A stretch of DNA of 41,152 nucleotides. Origin: Pseudomonas sp. GM50. GTDB lineage: Bacteria > Pseudomonadota > Gammaproteobacteria > Pseudomonadales > Pseudomonadaceae. Location: assembly GCF_000282375.1 (NCBI RefSeq), contig NZ_AKJK01000141.1, positions 1-41,152 on the forward strand, given 5' to 3'. The notes below the pieces were generated by a model, which was not told where the DNA came from, searched no databases, and saw only the letters and a program-made list of their open reading frames with translations. Shown here one piece after another: positions 41,147 to 41,152 of this stretch. Positions within the stretch are counted from its first letter, which is position 1. Each line of letters starts with the position of its first letter. Position numbers and translations under genes: made by a program.

Positions 41147-41152
41147 CACGGC

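Noticed and set aside
40955..41149. A 64-codon minus-strand open frame at the window end
   Set aside because: It is composed of the terminator, the repeats and a REP; no family resemblance and no ribosome site.

Overview
The window is a chromosomal segment of a Pseudomonas, most likely of the P. fluorescens group. The evidence is the gene order cheA-cheB-motC-motD-parC-parP-cheW, a complete ccmABCDEFGHI operon, a gcl-hyi-glxR-ttuD-pyk operon, a betX/DUF485/actP block, GC-rich third codon positions throughout, and many short palindromic REP elements typical of these genomes. No phage, plasmid, integron, CRISPR array, rRNA or tRNA was found. Most of the window is core metabolism and motility. 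The accessory parts are a hicAB toxin-antitoxin pair, a REP-associated transposase (RAYT) and the REP elements.

Layout. (1) Positions 1-7210, plus strand: the 3' end of cheA, then cheB, motC, motD, parC (ParA-like), parP (CheW-like), cheW and a DUF2802 gene. This is the chemotaxis signalling, stator and polar-positioning cluster. (2) 7344-9244, minus strand: a FliK-like gene overlapping a small gene that encodes only the FlhB cytoplasmic domain. (3) 9442-16393, plus strand: ccmA to ccmI for cytochrome c maturation, mostly with 4-8 bp overlaps, followed by a small lipoprotein. (4) 16810-17783: terminator, decayed sequence, then hicA-hicB behind a palindromic operator. (5) 17882-23263: MFS transporter, exported DUF5666-like protein, sulfate-binding protein, K+ channel and urea transporter. 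(6) 23264-30593: the glyoxylate-to-pyruvate operon gcl-hyi-glxR-ttuD-pyk (minus strand) and a divergent GlcG/HbpS-like gene, with two identical TTGTATACAA sites between them. (7) 30594-33180: RAYT flanked by inverted REP doublets, a RutR-like TetR regulator and a DUF808 membrane protein. (8) 33188-37534: a periplasmic alpha/beta hydrolase overlapping mlaA, a small membrane protein and a membrane-anchored GH17 glucan enzyme. (9) 37864-40888: betX, DUF485 and actP, then a terminator and repeats to the window end.

Functional links. Gcl, Hyi, GlxR, TtuD and Pyk convert two glyoxylate to pyruvate plus CO2. Glyoxylate and urea are both products of purine/ureide breakdown, so the nearby urea transporter and RutR-like regulator fit a nitrogen-scavenging neighbourhood (inference). 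REP doublets (REPINs) are sorted here into five sequence classes of my own labelling, named by stem core: I (GCGAGGCTTGCCCGCGAAG), II (GCGAGCAAGCCCGCTCCC), III (GCGAGCAGGCTCGCTCCC), IV (GCAGCCTTCGGCAGCTCC) and V (GGCGAGGGGGCTTGCCCC). They lie at all six convergent gene ends, at none of the six divergent ones, and at several co-directional junctions. One, between parC and parP, is an open reading frame that overlaps both neighbours and may couple their translation.
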